Source: Festucalex cinctus (lineage: Eukaryota; Chordata; Actinopteri; Syngnathiformes; Syngnathidae). From it: DNA of 64,000 nucleotides. Every line of letters begins with the position of its first letter. Position 1 is the first letter of the stretch. Positions 27,413 through 39,761 of the stretch are shown here, in pieces. The DNA is taken from contig NW_027520288.1 of assembly GCF_051991245.1 (NCBI RefSeq), positions 1-64,000 of the forward strand, in the 5' to 3' direction. A program made the translations under genes and the position numbers. The notes beneath the pieces are model-generated. The model saw only the letters and a program-made list of their open reading frames with translations, had not been told where the DNA came from and ran no database searches.

Positions 27413-28993
27413 CAATCATGCGCTAAAAACGCATTTAAAGCAATAAAAAGGTGATTATGGCTGTCAAACCTAAACCAAACGTTGTGCACTCAAATCTTTT
27501 GCTGTATTTAGTTTATTTTGGCATCCGGATGATGATTCTAGCATGAAATTGCTTGGGCACCTGTTAATTTTTAAGATTTTGACACATTCAGCTCAAATGT
27601 ACAATCATGCGCTAAAAACGCATTTAAAGCAATAAAAAGGTGATTATGGCTGTCAAACCTAAACCAAACGTTGTGCACTCAAATCTTTTGCTGTATTTAG
27701 TTTATTTTGGCATCCGGATGATGATTCTAGCATGAAATTGCTTGGGCACCTGTTAATTTTTAAGATTTTGACACATTCAGCTCAAATGTACACAATTGCT
27801 GATTATGGCTGTCAAATCTAAACCAAACGTTGTGCACTCAAATCTTTTGCTGTATTTAGTTTATTTTGGCATCCGGATGATGATTCTAGCATGAAATTGC
27901 TTGGGCACCTGTTAATTTTTAAGATTTTGACACATTCAGCTCAAATGTACAATCATGCGCTAAAAACGCATTTAAAGCAAATAAAAAGGTGATTATGGCT
28001 GTCAAACCTAACCAAACGTTGTGCACTCAAATCTTTTGCTGTATTTAGTTTATTTTGGCATCCGGATGATGATTCTAGCATGAAATTGCTTGGGCACCTG
28101 TTAATTTTTAAGATTTTGACACATTCAGCTCAAATGTACACAATTGCTGATTATGGCTGTCAAATCTAAACCAAACGTTGTGCACTCAAATCTTTTGCTG
28201 TATTTAGTTTATTTTGGCATCCGGATGATGATTCTAGCATGAAATTGCTTGGGCACCTGTTAATTTTTAAGATTTTGACACATTCAGCTCAAATGTACAA
28301 TCATGCGCTAAAAACGCATTTAAAGCAATAAAAAGGTGATTATGGCTGTCAAACCTAAACCAAACGTTGTGCACTCAAATCTTTTGCTGTATTTAGTTTA
28401 TTTTGGCATCCGGATGATGATTCTAGCATGAAATTGCTTGGGCACCTGTTAATTTTTAAGATTTTGACACATTCAGCTCAAATGTACACAATTGCTGATT
28501 ATGGCTGTCAAATCTAAACCAAACGTTGTGCACTCAAATCTTTTGCTGTATTTAGTTTATTTTGGCATCCGGATGATGATTCTAGCATGAAATTGCTTGG
28601 GCACCTGTTAATTTTTAAGATTTTGACACATTCAGCTCAAATGTACACAATTGCTGATTATGGCTGTCAAATCTAAACCAAACGTTGTGCACTCAAATCT
28701 TTTGCTGTATTTAGTTTATTTTGGCATCCGGATGATGATTCTAGCATGAAATTGCTTGGGCACCTGTTAATTTTTAAGATTTTGACACATTCAGCTCAAA
28801 TGTACAATCATGCGCTAAAAACGCATTTAAAGCAATAAAAAGGTGATTATGGCTGTCAAACCTAAACCAAACGTTGTGCACTCAAATCTTTTGCTGTATT
28901 TAGTTTATTTTGGCATCCGGATGATGATTCTAGCATGAAATTGCTTGGGCACCTGTTAATTTTTAAGATTTTGACACATTCAGCTCAAATGTA

Positions 28994-29168
28994 CACAATT
29001 GCTGATTATGGCTGTCAAATCTAAACCAAACGTTGTGCACTCAAATCTTTTGCTGTATTTAGTTTATTTTATTAGTTTATTAGTTTATCATCCGGATGAT
29101 GATTCTAGCATGAAATTGCTTGGGCACCTGTTAATTTTTAAGATTTTGACACATTCAGCTCAAATGTA
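28994..29168. repeat. S+16 variant monomer, copy 11
   Basis: First of a close pair 712 bp apart. The intervening L carries CATCTGG and CAGCTGAAATG. The pair recurs at 38875/39587. Confidence 0.92.
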
Positions 29169-29705
29169 CAATCATGCGCTAAAAACGCATTTAAAGCAAT
29201 AAAAAGGTGATTATGGCTGTCAAACCTAAACCAAACGTTGTGCACTCAAATCTTTTGCTGTATTTAGTTTATTTTGGCATCTGGATGATGATTCTAGCAT
29301 GAAATTGCTTGGGCACCTGTTAATTTTTAAGATTTTGACACATTCAGCTGAAATGTACACAATTGCTGATTATGGCTGTCAAATCTAAACCAAACGTTGT
29401 GCACTCAAATCTTTTGCTGTATTTAGTTTATTTTGGCATCCGGATGATGATTCTAGCATGAAATTGCTTGGGCACCTGTTAATTTTTAAGATTTTGACAC
29501 ATTCAGCTCAAATGTACAATCATGCGCTAAAAACGCATTTAAAGCAATAAAAAGGTGATTATGGCTGTCAAACCTAAACCAAACGTTGTGCACTCAAATC
29601 TTTTGCTGTATTTAGTTTATTTTGGCATCCGGATGATGATTCTAGCATGAAATTGCTTGGGCACCTGTTAATTTTTAAGATTTTGACACATTCAGCTCAA
29701 ATGTA

Positions 29706-29880
29706 CACAATTGCTGATTATGGCTGTCAAATCTAAACCAAACGTTGTGCACTCAAATCTTTTGCTGTATTTAGTTTATTTTATTAGTTTATTAGTTTAT
29801 CATCCGGATGATGATTCTAGCATGAAATTGCTTGGGCACCTGTTAATTTTTAAGATTTTGACACATTCAGCTCAAATGTA
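29706..29880. repeat. S+16 variant monomer, copy 12
   Basis: Second of the 28994/29706 pair. The L that follows again carries CATCTGG and CAGCTGAAATG. Confidence 0.92.
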
Positions 29881-31839
29881 CAATCATGCGCTAAAAACGC
29901 ATTTAAAGCAATAAAAAGGTGATTATGGCTGTCAAACCTAAACCAAACGTTGTGCACTCAAATCTTTTGCTGTATTTAGTTTATTTTGGCATCTGGATGA
30001 TGATTCTAGCATGAAATTGCTTGGGCACCTGTTAATTTTTAAGATTTTGACACATTCAGCTGAAATGTACACAATTGCTGATTATGGCTGTCAAATCTAA
30101 ACCAAACGTTGTGCACTCAAATCTTTTGCTGTATTTAGTTTATTTTGGCATCCGGATGATGATTCTAGCATGAAATTGCTTGGGCACCTGTTAATTTTTA
30201 AGATTTTGACACATTCAGCTCAAATGTACAATCATGCGCTAAAAACGCATTTAAAGCAATAAAAAGGTGATTATGGCTGTCAAACCTAAACCAAACGTTG
30301 TGCACTCAAATCTTTTGCTGTATTTAGTTTATTTTGGCATCCGGATGATGATTCTAGCATGAAATTGCTTGGGCACCTGTTAATTTTTAAGATTTTGACA
30401 CATTCAGCTCAAATGTACAATCATGCGCTAAAAACGCATTTAAAGCAATAAAAAGGTGATTATGGCTGTCAAACCTAAACCAAACGTTGTGCACTCAAAT
30501 CTTTTGCTGTATTTAGTTTATTTTGGCATCCGGATGATGATTCTAGCATGAAATTGCTTGGGCACCTGTTAATTTTTAAGATTTTGACACATTCAGCTCA
30601 AATGTACACAATTGCTGATTATGGCTGTCAAATCTAAACCAAACGCTGTGCACTCAAATCTTTTGCTGTATTTAGTTTATTTTGGCATCCGGATGATGAT
30701 TCTAGCATGAAATTGCTTGGGCACCTGTTAATTTTTAAGATTTTGACACATTCAGCTCAAATGTACAATCATGCGCTAAAAACGCATTTAAAGCAATAAA
30801 AAGGTGATTATGGCTGTCAAACCTAAACCAAACGTTGTGCACTCAAATCTTTTGCTGTATTTAGTTTATTTTGGCATCCGGATGATGATTCTAGCATGAA
30901 ATTGCTTGGGCACCTGTTAATTTTTAAGATTTTGACACATTCAGCTCAAATGTACACAATTGCTGATTATGGCTGTCAAATCTAAACCAAACGCTGTGCA
31001 CTCAAATCTTTTGCTGTATTTAGTTTATTTTGGCATCCGGATGATGATTCTAGCATGAAATTGCTTGGGCACCTGTTAATTTTTAAGATTTTGACACATT
31101 CAGCTCAAATGTACAATCATGCGCTAAAAACGCATTTAAAGCAATAAAAAGGTGATTATGGCTGTCAAACCTAAACCAAACGTTGTGCACTCAAATCTTT
31201 TGCTGTATTTTGTTTATTTTGGCATCCGGATGATGATTCTAGCATGAAATTGCTTGGGCACCTGTTAATTTTTAAGATTTTGACACATTCAGCTCAAATG
31301 TACAATCATGCGCTAAAAACGCATTTAAAGCAATAAAAAGGTGATTATGGCTGTCAAACCTAAACCAAACGTTGTGCACTCAAATCTTTTGCTGTATTTA
31401 GTTTATTTTGGCATCCGGATGATGATTCTAGCATGAAATTGCTTGGGCACCTGTTAATTTTTAAGATTTTGACACATTCAGCTCAAATGTACACAATTGC
31501 TGATTATGGCTGTCAAATCTAAACCAAACGTTGTGCACTCAAATCTTTTGCTGTATTTAGTTTATTTTGGCATCCGGATGATGATTCTAGCATGAAATTG
31601 CTTGGGCACCTGTTAATTTTTAAGATTTTGACACATTCAGCTCAAATGTACAATCATGCGCTAAAAACGCATTTAAAGCAATAAAAAGGTGATTATGGCT
31701 GTCAAACCTAAACCAAACGTTGTGCACTCAAATCTTTTGCTGTATTTAGTTTATTTTGGCATCCGGATGATGATTCTAGCATGAAATTGCTTGGGCACCT
31801 GTTAATTTTTAAGATTTTGACACATTCAGCTCAAATGTA

Positions 31840-31950
31840 CACAATTGCTGATTATGGCTGTCAAATCTAAACCAAACGTTGTGCACTCAAATCTTTTGCT
31901 GTATTTAGTTTATTTTATTAGAAGATTTTGACACATTCAGCTCAAATGTA
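31840..31950. repeat. 111-bp deleted S monomer, copy 6
   Basis: Counterpart of 24817 at 7023 bp (one base short because of an A loss near 25150) and of the undeleted S+16 at 34310 at 2470 bp. At the 9881-bp offset (41721) the position holds a normal 159-bp S. Confidence 0.92.
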
Positions 31951-32408
31951 CAATCATGCGCTAAAAACGCATTTAAAGCAATAAAAAGGTGATTATGGCT
32001 GTCAAACCTAAACCAAACGTTGTGCACTCAAATCTTTTGCTGTATTTAGTTTATTTTGGCATCCGGATGATGATTCTAGCATGAAATTGCTTGGGCACCT
32101 GTTAATTTTTAAGATTTTGACACATTCAGCTCAAATGTACAATCATGCGCTAAAAACGCATTTAAAGCAATAAAAAGGTGATTATGGCTTTCAAACCTAA
32201 ACCAAACGTTGTGCACTCAAATCTTTTGCTGTATTTAGTTTATTTTGGCATCCGGATGATGATTCTAGCATGAAATTGCTTGGGCACCTGTTAATTTTTA
32301 AGATTTTGACACATTCAGCTCAAATGTACACAATTGCTGATTATGGCTGTCAAATCTAAACCAAACGTTGTGCACTCAAATCTTTTGCTGTATTTAGTTT
32401 ATTTTGGC

Positions 32409-32480
32409 ATCCGGATGATGATTCTAGCATGAAATTGCTTGGGCATCCGGATGATGATTCTAGCATGAAATTGCTTGGGC
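32409..32480. repeat. 36-bp tandem duplication inside an S monomer, copy 2
   Basis: Identical duplication (32409-32444 and 32445-32480), exactly 7024 bp after copy 1, so it was copied with the large segment. Confidence 0.93.
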
Positions 32481-32712
32481 ACCTGTTAATTTTTAAGATT
32501 TTGACACATTCAGCTCAAATGTACAATCATGCGCTAAAAACGCATTTAAAGCAATAAAAAGGTGATTATGGCTGTCAAACCTAAACCAAACGTTGTGCAC
32601 TCAAATCTTTTGCTGTATTTAGTTTATTTTGGCATCCGGATGATGATTCTAGCATGAAATTGCTTGGGCACCTGTTAATTTTTAAGATTTTGACACATTC
32701 AGCTCAAATGTA

Positions 32713-32887
32713 CACAATTGCTGATTATGGCTGTCAAATCTAAACCAAACGTTGTGCACTCAAATCTTTTGCTGTATTTAGTTTATTTTATTAGTTTATT
32801 AGTTTATCATCCGGATGATGATTCTAGCATGAAATTGCTTGGGCACCTGTTAATTTTTAAGATTTTGACACATTCAGCTCAAATGTA
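32713..32887. repeat. S+16 variant monomer, copy 13
   Basis: Exact 7024-bp counterpart of the copy at 25689, again downstream of a 36-bp-duplicated S (32409-32480). Confidence 0.92.
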
Positions 32888-34309
32888 CAATCATGCGCTA
32901 AAAACGCATTTAAAGCAATAAAAAGGTGATTATGGCTGTCAAACCTAAACCAAACGTTGTGCACTCAAATCTTTTGCTGTATTTAGTTTATTTTGGCATC
33001 CGGATGATGATTCTAGCATGAAATTGCTTGGGCACCTGTTAATTTTTAAGATTTTGACACATTCAGCTCAAATGTACACAATTGCTGATTATGGCTGTCA
33101 AATCTAAACCAAACGCTGTGCACTCAAATCTTTTGCTGTATTTAGTTTATTTTGGCATCCGGATGATGATTCTAGCATGAAATTACTTGGGCACCTGTTA
33201 ATTTTTAAGATTTTGACACATTCAGCTCAAATGTACAATCATGCGCTAAAAACGCATTTAAAGCAATAAAAAGGTGATTATGGCTGTCAAACCTAAACCA
33301 AACGTTGTGCACTCAAATCTTTTGCTGTATTTAGTTTATTTTGGCATCCGGATGATGATTCTAGCATGAAATTGCTTGGGCACCTGTTAATTTTTAAGAT
33401 TTTGACACATTCAGCTCAAATGTACACAATTGCTGATTATGGCTGTCAAATCTAAACCAAACGCTGTGCACTCAAATCTTTTGCTGTATTTAGTTTATTT
33501 TGGCATCCGGATGATGATTCTAGCATGAAATTGCTTGGGCACCTGTTAATTTTTAAGATTTTGACACATTCAGCTCAAATGTACAATCATGCGCTAAAAA
33601 CGCATTTAAAGCAATAAAAAGGTGATTATGGCTGTCAAACCTAAACCAAACGTTGTGCACTCAAATCTTTTGCTGTATTTTGTTTATTTTGGCATCCGGA
33701 TGATGATTCTAGCATGAAATTGCTTGGGCACCTGTTAATTTTTAAGATTTTGACACATTCAGCTCAAATGTACAATCATGCGCTAAAAACGCATTTAAAG
33801 CAATAAAAAGGTGATTATGGCTGTCAAACCTAAACCAAACGTTGTGCACTCAAATCTTTTGCTGTATTTAGTTTATTTTGGCATCCGGATGATGATTCTA
33901 GCATGAAATTGCTTGGGCACCTGTTAATTTTTAAGATTTTGACACATTCAGCTCAAATGTACACAATTGCTGATTATGGCTGTCAAATCTAAACCAAACG
34001 TTGTGCACTCAAATCTTTTGCTGTATTTAGTTTATTTTGGCATCCGGATGATGATTCTAGCATGAAATTGCTTGGGCACCTGTTAATTTTTAAGATTTTG
34101 ACACATTCAGCTCAAATGTACAATCATGCGCTAAAAACGCATTTAAAGCAATAAAAAGGTGATTATGGCTGTCAAACCTAAACCAAACGTTGTGCACTCA
34201 AATCTTTTGCTGTATTTAGTTTATTTTGGCATCCGGATGATGATTCTAGCATGAAATTGCTTGGGCACCTGTTAATTTTTAAGATTTTGACACATTCAGC
34301 TCAAATGTA

Positions 34310-34484
34310 CACAATTGCTGATTATGGCTGTCAAATCTAAACCAAACGTTGTGCACTCAAATCTTTTGCTGTATTTAGTTTATTTTATTAGTTTATTAGT
34401 TTATCATCCGGATGATGATTCTAGCATGAAATTGCTTGGGCACCTGTTAATTTTTAAGATTTTGACACATTCAGCTCAAATGTA
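34310..34484. repeat. S+16 variant monomer, copy 14
   Basis: At the 2470-bp offset its counterpart (31840) is the 64-bp-deleted form, so one higher-order position holds both alleles. The L that follows lacks three bases (AAACGTGCACTC near 34551). Confidence 0.92.
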
Positions 34485-36470
34485 CAATCATGCGCTAAAA
34501 ACGCATTTAAAGCAATAAAAAGGTGATTATGGCTGTCAAACCTAAACCAAACGTGCACTCAAATCTTTTGCTGTATTTAGTTTATTTTGGCATCCGGATG
34601 ATGATTCTAGCATGAAATTGCTTGGGCACCTGTTAATTTTTAAGATTTTGACACATTCAGCTGAAATGTACACAATTGCTGATTATGGCTGTCAAATCTA
34701 AACCAAACGTTGTGCACTCAAATCTTTTGCTGTATTTAGTTTATTTTGGCATCCGGATGATGATTCTAGCATGAAATTGCTTGGGCACCTGTTAATTTTT
34801 AAGATTTTGACACATTCAGCTCAAATGTACAATCATGCGCTAAAAACGCATTTAAAGCAATAAAAAGGTGATTATGGCTGTCAAACCTAAACCAAACGTT
34901 GTGCACTCAAATCTTTTGCTGTATTTAGTTTATTTTGGCATCCGGATGATGATTCTAGCATGAAATTGCTTGGGCACCTGTTAATTTTTAAGATTTTGAC
35001 ACATTCAGCTCAAATGTACAATCATGCGCTAAAAACGCATTTAAAGCAATAAAAAGGTGATTATGGCTGTCAAACCTAAACCAAACGTTGTGCACTCAAA
35101 TCTTTTGCTGTATTTAGTTTATTTTGGCATCTGGATGATGATTCTAGCATGAAATTGCTTGGGCACCTGTTAATTTTTAAGATTTTGACACATTCAGCTG
35201 AAATGTACACAATTGCTGATTATGGCTGTCAAATCTAAACCAAACGTTGTGCACTCAAATCTTTTGCTGTATTTAGTTTATTTTGGCATCCGGATGATGA
35301 TTCTAGCATGAAATTGCTTGGGCACCTGTTAATTTTTAAGATTTTGACACATTCAGCTCAAATGTACAATCATGCGCTAAAAACGCATTTAAAGCAATAA
35401 AAAGGTGATTATGGCTGTCAAACCTAAACCAAACGTTGTGCACTCAAATCTTTTGCTGTATTTAGTTTATTTTGGCATCCGGATGATGATTCTAGCATGA
35501 AATTGCTTGGGCACCTGTTAATTTTTAAGATTTTGACACATTCAGCTCAAATGTACAATCATGCGCTAAAAACGCATTTAAAGCAATAAAAAGGTGATTA
35601 TGGCTGTCAAACCTAAACCAAACGTTGTGCACTCAAATCTTTTGCTGTATTTAGTTTATTTTGGCATCTGGATGATGATTCTAGCATGAAATTGCTTGGG
35701 CACCTGTTAATTTTTAAGATTTTGACACATTCAGCTGAAATGTACACAATTGCTGATTATGGCTGTCAAATCTAAACCAAACGTTGTGCACTCAAATCTT
35801 TTGCTGTATTTAGTTTATTTTGGCATCCGGATGATGATTCTAGCATGAAATTGCTTGGGCACCTGTTAATTTTTAAGATTTTGACACATTCAGCTCAAAT
35901 GTACAATCATGCGCTAAAAACGCATTTAAAGCAATAAAAAGGTGATTATGGCTGTCAAACCTAAACCAAACGTTGTGCACTCAAATCTTTTGCTGTATTT
36001 AGTTTATTTTGGCATCCGGATGATGATTCTAGCATGAAATTGCTTGGGCACCTGTTAATTTTTAAGATTTTGACACATTCAGCTCAAATGTACAATCATG
36101 CGCTAAAAACGCATTTAAAGCAATAAAAAGGTGATTATGGCTGTCAAACCTAAACCAAACGTTGTGCACTCAAATCTTTTGCTGTATTTAGTTTATTTTG
36201 GCATCCGGATGATGATTCTAGCATGAAATTGCTTGGGCACCTGTTAATTTTTAAGATTTTGACACATTCAGCTCAAATGTACAATCATGCGCTAAAAACG
36301 CATTTAAAGCAATAAAAAGGTGATTATGGCTGTCAAACCTAAACCAAACGTTGTGCACTCAAATCTTTTGCTGTATTTAGTTTATTTTGGCATCCGGATG
36401 ATGATTCTAGCATGAAATTGCTTGGGCACCTGTTAATTTTTAAGATTTTGACACATTCAGCTCAAATGTA

Positions 36471-36645
36471 CACAATTGCTGATTATGGCTGTCAAATCTA
36501 AACCAAACGTTGTGCACTCAAATCTTTTGCTGTATTTAGTTTATTTTATTAGTTTATTAGTTTATCATCCGGATGATGATTCTAGCATGAAATTGCTTGG
36601 GCACCTGTTAATTTTTAAGATTTTGACACATTCAGCTCAAATGTA
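36471..36645. repeat. S+16 variant monomer, copy 15
   Basis: It begins a 712-bp run ending at the 64-bp-deleted S at 37183, matching the 26590/27302 arrangement. Confidence 0.92.
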
Positions 36646-37182
36646 CAATCATGCGCTAAAAACGCATTTAAAGCAATAAAAAGGTGATTATGGCTGTCAA
36701 ACCTAAACCAAACGTTGTGCACTCAAATCTTTTGCTGTATTTAGTTTATTTTGGCATCCGGATGATGATTCTAGCATGAAATTGCTTGGGCACCTGTTAA
36801 TTTTTAAGATTTTGACACATTCAGCTCAAATGTACACAATTGCTGATTATGGCTGTCAAATCTAAACCAAACGTTGTGCACTCAAATCTTTTGCTGTATT
36901 TAGTTTATTTTGGCATCCGGATGATGATTCTAGCATGAAATTGCTTGGGCACCTGTTAATTTTTAAGATTTTGACACATTCAGCTCAAATGTACAATCAT
37001 GCGCTAAAAACGCATTTAAAGCAATAAAAAGGTGATTATGGCTGTCAAACCTAAACCAAACGTTGTGCACTCAAATCTTTTGCTGTATTTAGTTTATTTT
37101 GGCATCCGGATGATGATTCTAGCATGAAATTGCTTGGGCACCTGTTAATTTTTAAGATTTTGACACATTCAGCTCAAATGTA

Positions 37183-37293
37183 CACAATTGCTGATTATGG
37201 CTGTCAAATCTAAACCAAACGTTGTGCACTCAAATCTTTTGCTGTATTTAGTTTATTTTATTAGAAGATTTTGACACATTCAGCTCAAATGTA
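37183..37293. repeat. 111-bp deleted S monomer, copy 7
   Basis: Same junction, 712 bp after the S+16 at 36471. Confidence 0.92.
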
Positions 37294-38874
37294 CAATCAT
37301 GCGCTAAAAACGCATTTAAAGCAATAAAAAGGTGATTATGGCTGTCAAACCTAAACCAAACGTTGTGCACTCAAATCTTTTGCTGTATTTAGTTTATTTT
37401 GGCATCCGGATGATGATTCTAGCATGAAATTGCTTGGGCACCTGTTAATTTTTAAGATTTTGACACATTCAGCTCAAATGTACAATCATGCGCTAAAAAC
37501 GCATTTAAAGCAATAAAAAGGTGATTATGGCTGTCAAACCTAAACCAAACGTTGTGCACTCAAATCTTTTGCTGTATTTAGTTTATTTTGGCATCCGGAT
37601 GATGATTCTAGCATGAAATTGCTTGGGCACCTGTTAATTTTTAAGATTTTGACACATTCAGCTCAAATGTACACAATTGCTGATTATGGCTGTCAAATCT
37701 AAACCAAACGTTGTGCACTCAAATCTTTTGCTGTATTTAGTTTATTTTGGCATCCGGATGATGATTCTAGCATGAAATTGCTTGGGCACCTGTTAATTTT
37801 TAAGATTTTGACACATTCAGCTCAAATGTACAATCATGCGCTAAAAACGCATTTAAAGCAATAAAAAGGTGATTATGGCTGTCAAACCTAAACCAAACGT
37901 TGTGCACTCAAATCTTTTGCTGTATTTAGTTTATTTTGGCATCCGGATGATGATTCTAGCATGAAATTGCTTGGGCACCTGTTAATTTTTAAGATTTTGA
38001 CACATTCAGCTCAAATGTACACAATTGCTGATTATGGCTGTCAAATCTAAACCAAACGTTGTGCACTCAAATCTTTTGCTGTATTTAGTTTATTTTGGCA
38101 TCCGGATGATGATTCTAGCATGAAATTGCTTGGGCACCTGTTAATTTTTAAGATTTTGACACATTCAGCTCAAATGTACAATCATGCGCTAAAAACGCAT
38201 TTAAAGCAATAAAAAGGTGATTATGGCTGTCAAACCTAAACCAAACGTTGTGCACTCAAATCTTTTGCTGTATTTAGTTTATTTTGGCATCCGGATGATG
38301 ATTCTAGCATGAAATTGCTTGGGCACCTGTTAATTTTTAAGATTTTGACACATTCAGCTCAAATGTACACAATTGCTGATTATGGCTGTCAAATCTAAAC
38401 CAAACGTTGTGCACTCAAATCTTTTGCTGTATTTAGTTTATTTTGGCATCCGGATGATGATTCTAGCATGAAATTGCTTGGGCACCTGTTAATTTTTAAG
38501 ATTTTGACACATTCAGCTCAAATGTACACAATTGCTGATTATGGCTGTCAAATCTAAACCAAACGTTGTGCACTCAAATCTTTTGCTGTATTTAGTTTAT
38601 TTTGGCATCCGGATGATGATTCTAGCATGAAATTGCTTGGGCACCTGTTAATTTTTAAGATTTTGACACATTCAGCTCAAATGTACAATCATGCGCTAAA
38701 AACGCATTTAAAGCAATAAAAAGGTGATTATGGCTGTCAAACCTAAACCAAACGTTGTGCACTCAAATCTTTTGCTGTATTTAGTTTATTTTGGCATCCG
38801 GATGATGATTCTAGCATGAAATTGCTTGGGCACCTGTTAATTTTTAAGATTTTGACACATTCAGCTCAAATGTA

Positions 38875-39049
38875 CACAATTGCTGATTATGGCTGTCAAA
38901 TCTAAACCAAACGTTGTGCACTCAAATCTTTTGCTGTATTTAGTTTATTTTATTAGTTTATTAGTTTATCATCCGGATGATGATTCTAGCATGAAATTGC
39001 TTGGGCACCTGTTAATTTTTAAGATTTTGACACATTCAGCTCAAATGTA
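38875..39049. repeat. S+16 variant monomer, copy 16
   Basis: Counterpart of the 28994 copy at an offset of 9881 bp. Confidence 0.92.
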
Positions 39050-39586
39050 CAATCATGCGCTAAAAACGCATTTAAAGCAATAAAAAGGTGATTATGGCTG
39101 TCAAACCTAAACCAAACGTTGTGCACTCAAATCTTTTGCTGTATTTAGTTTATTTTGGCATCTGGATGATGATTCTAGCATGAAATTGCTTGGGCACCTG
39201 TTAATTTTTAAGATTTTGACACATTCAGCTGAAATGTACACAATTGCTGATTATGGCTGTCAAATCTAAACCAAACGTTGTGCACTCAAATCTTTTGCTG
39301 TATTTAGTTTATTTTGGCATCCGGATGATGATTCTAGCATGAAATTGCTTGGGCACCTGTTAATTTTTAAGATTTTGACACATTCAGCTCAAATGTACAA
39401 TCATGCGCTAAAAACGCATTTAAAGCAATAAAAAGGTGATTATGGCTGTCAAACCTAAACCAAACGTTGTGCACTCAAATCTTTTGCTGTATTTAGTTTA
39501 TTTTGGCATCCGGATGATGATTCTAGCATGAAATTGCTTGGGCACCTGTTAATTTTTAAGATTTTGACACATTCAGCTCAAATGTA

Positions 39587-39761
39587 CACAATTGCTGATT
39601 ATGGCTGTCAAATCTAAACCAAACGTTGTGCACTCAAATCTTTTGCTGTATTTAGTTTATTTTATTAGTTTATTAGTTTATCATCCGGATGATGATTCTA
39701 GCATGAAATTGCTTGGGCACCTGTTAATTTTTAAGATTTTGACACATTCAGCTCAAATGTA
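39587..39761. repeat. S+16 variant monomer, copy 17
   Basis: Counterpart of the 29706 copy at 9881 bp and the last +16 monomer before the retrotransposon. None occur in the right array. Confidence 0.92.
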
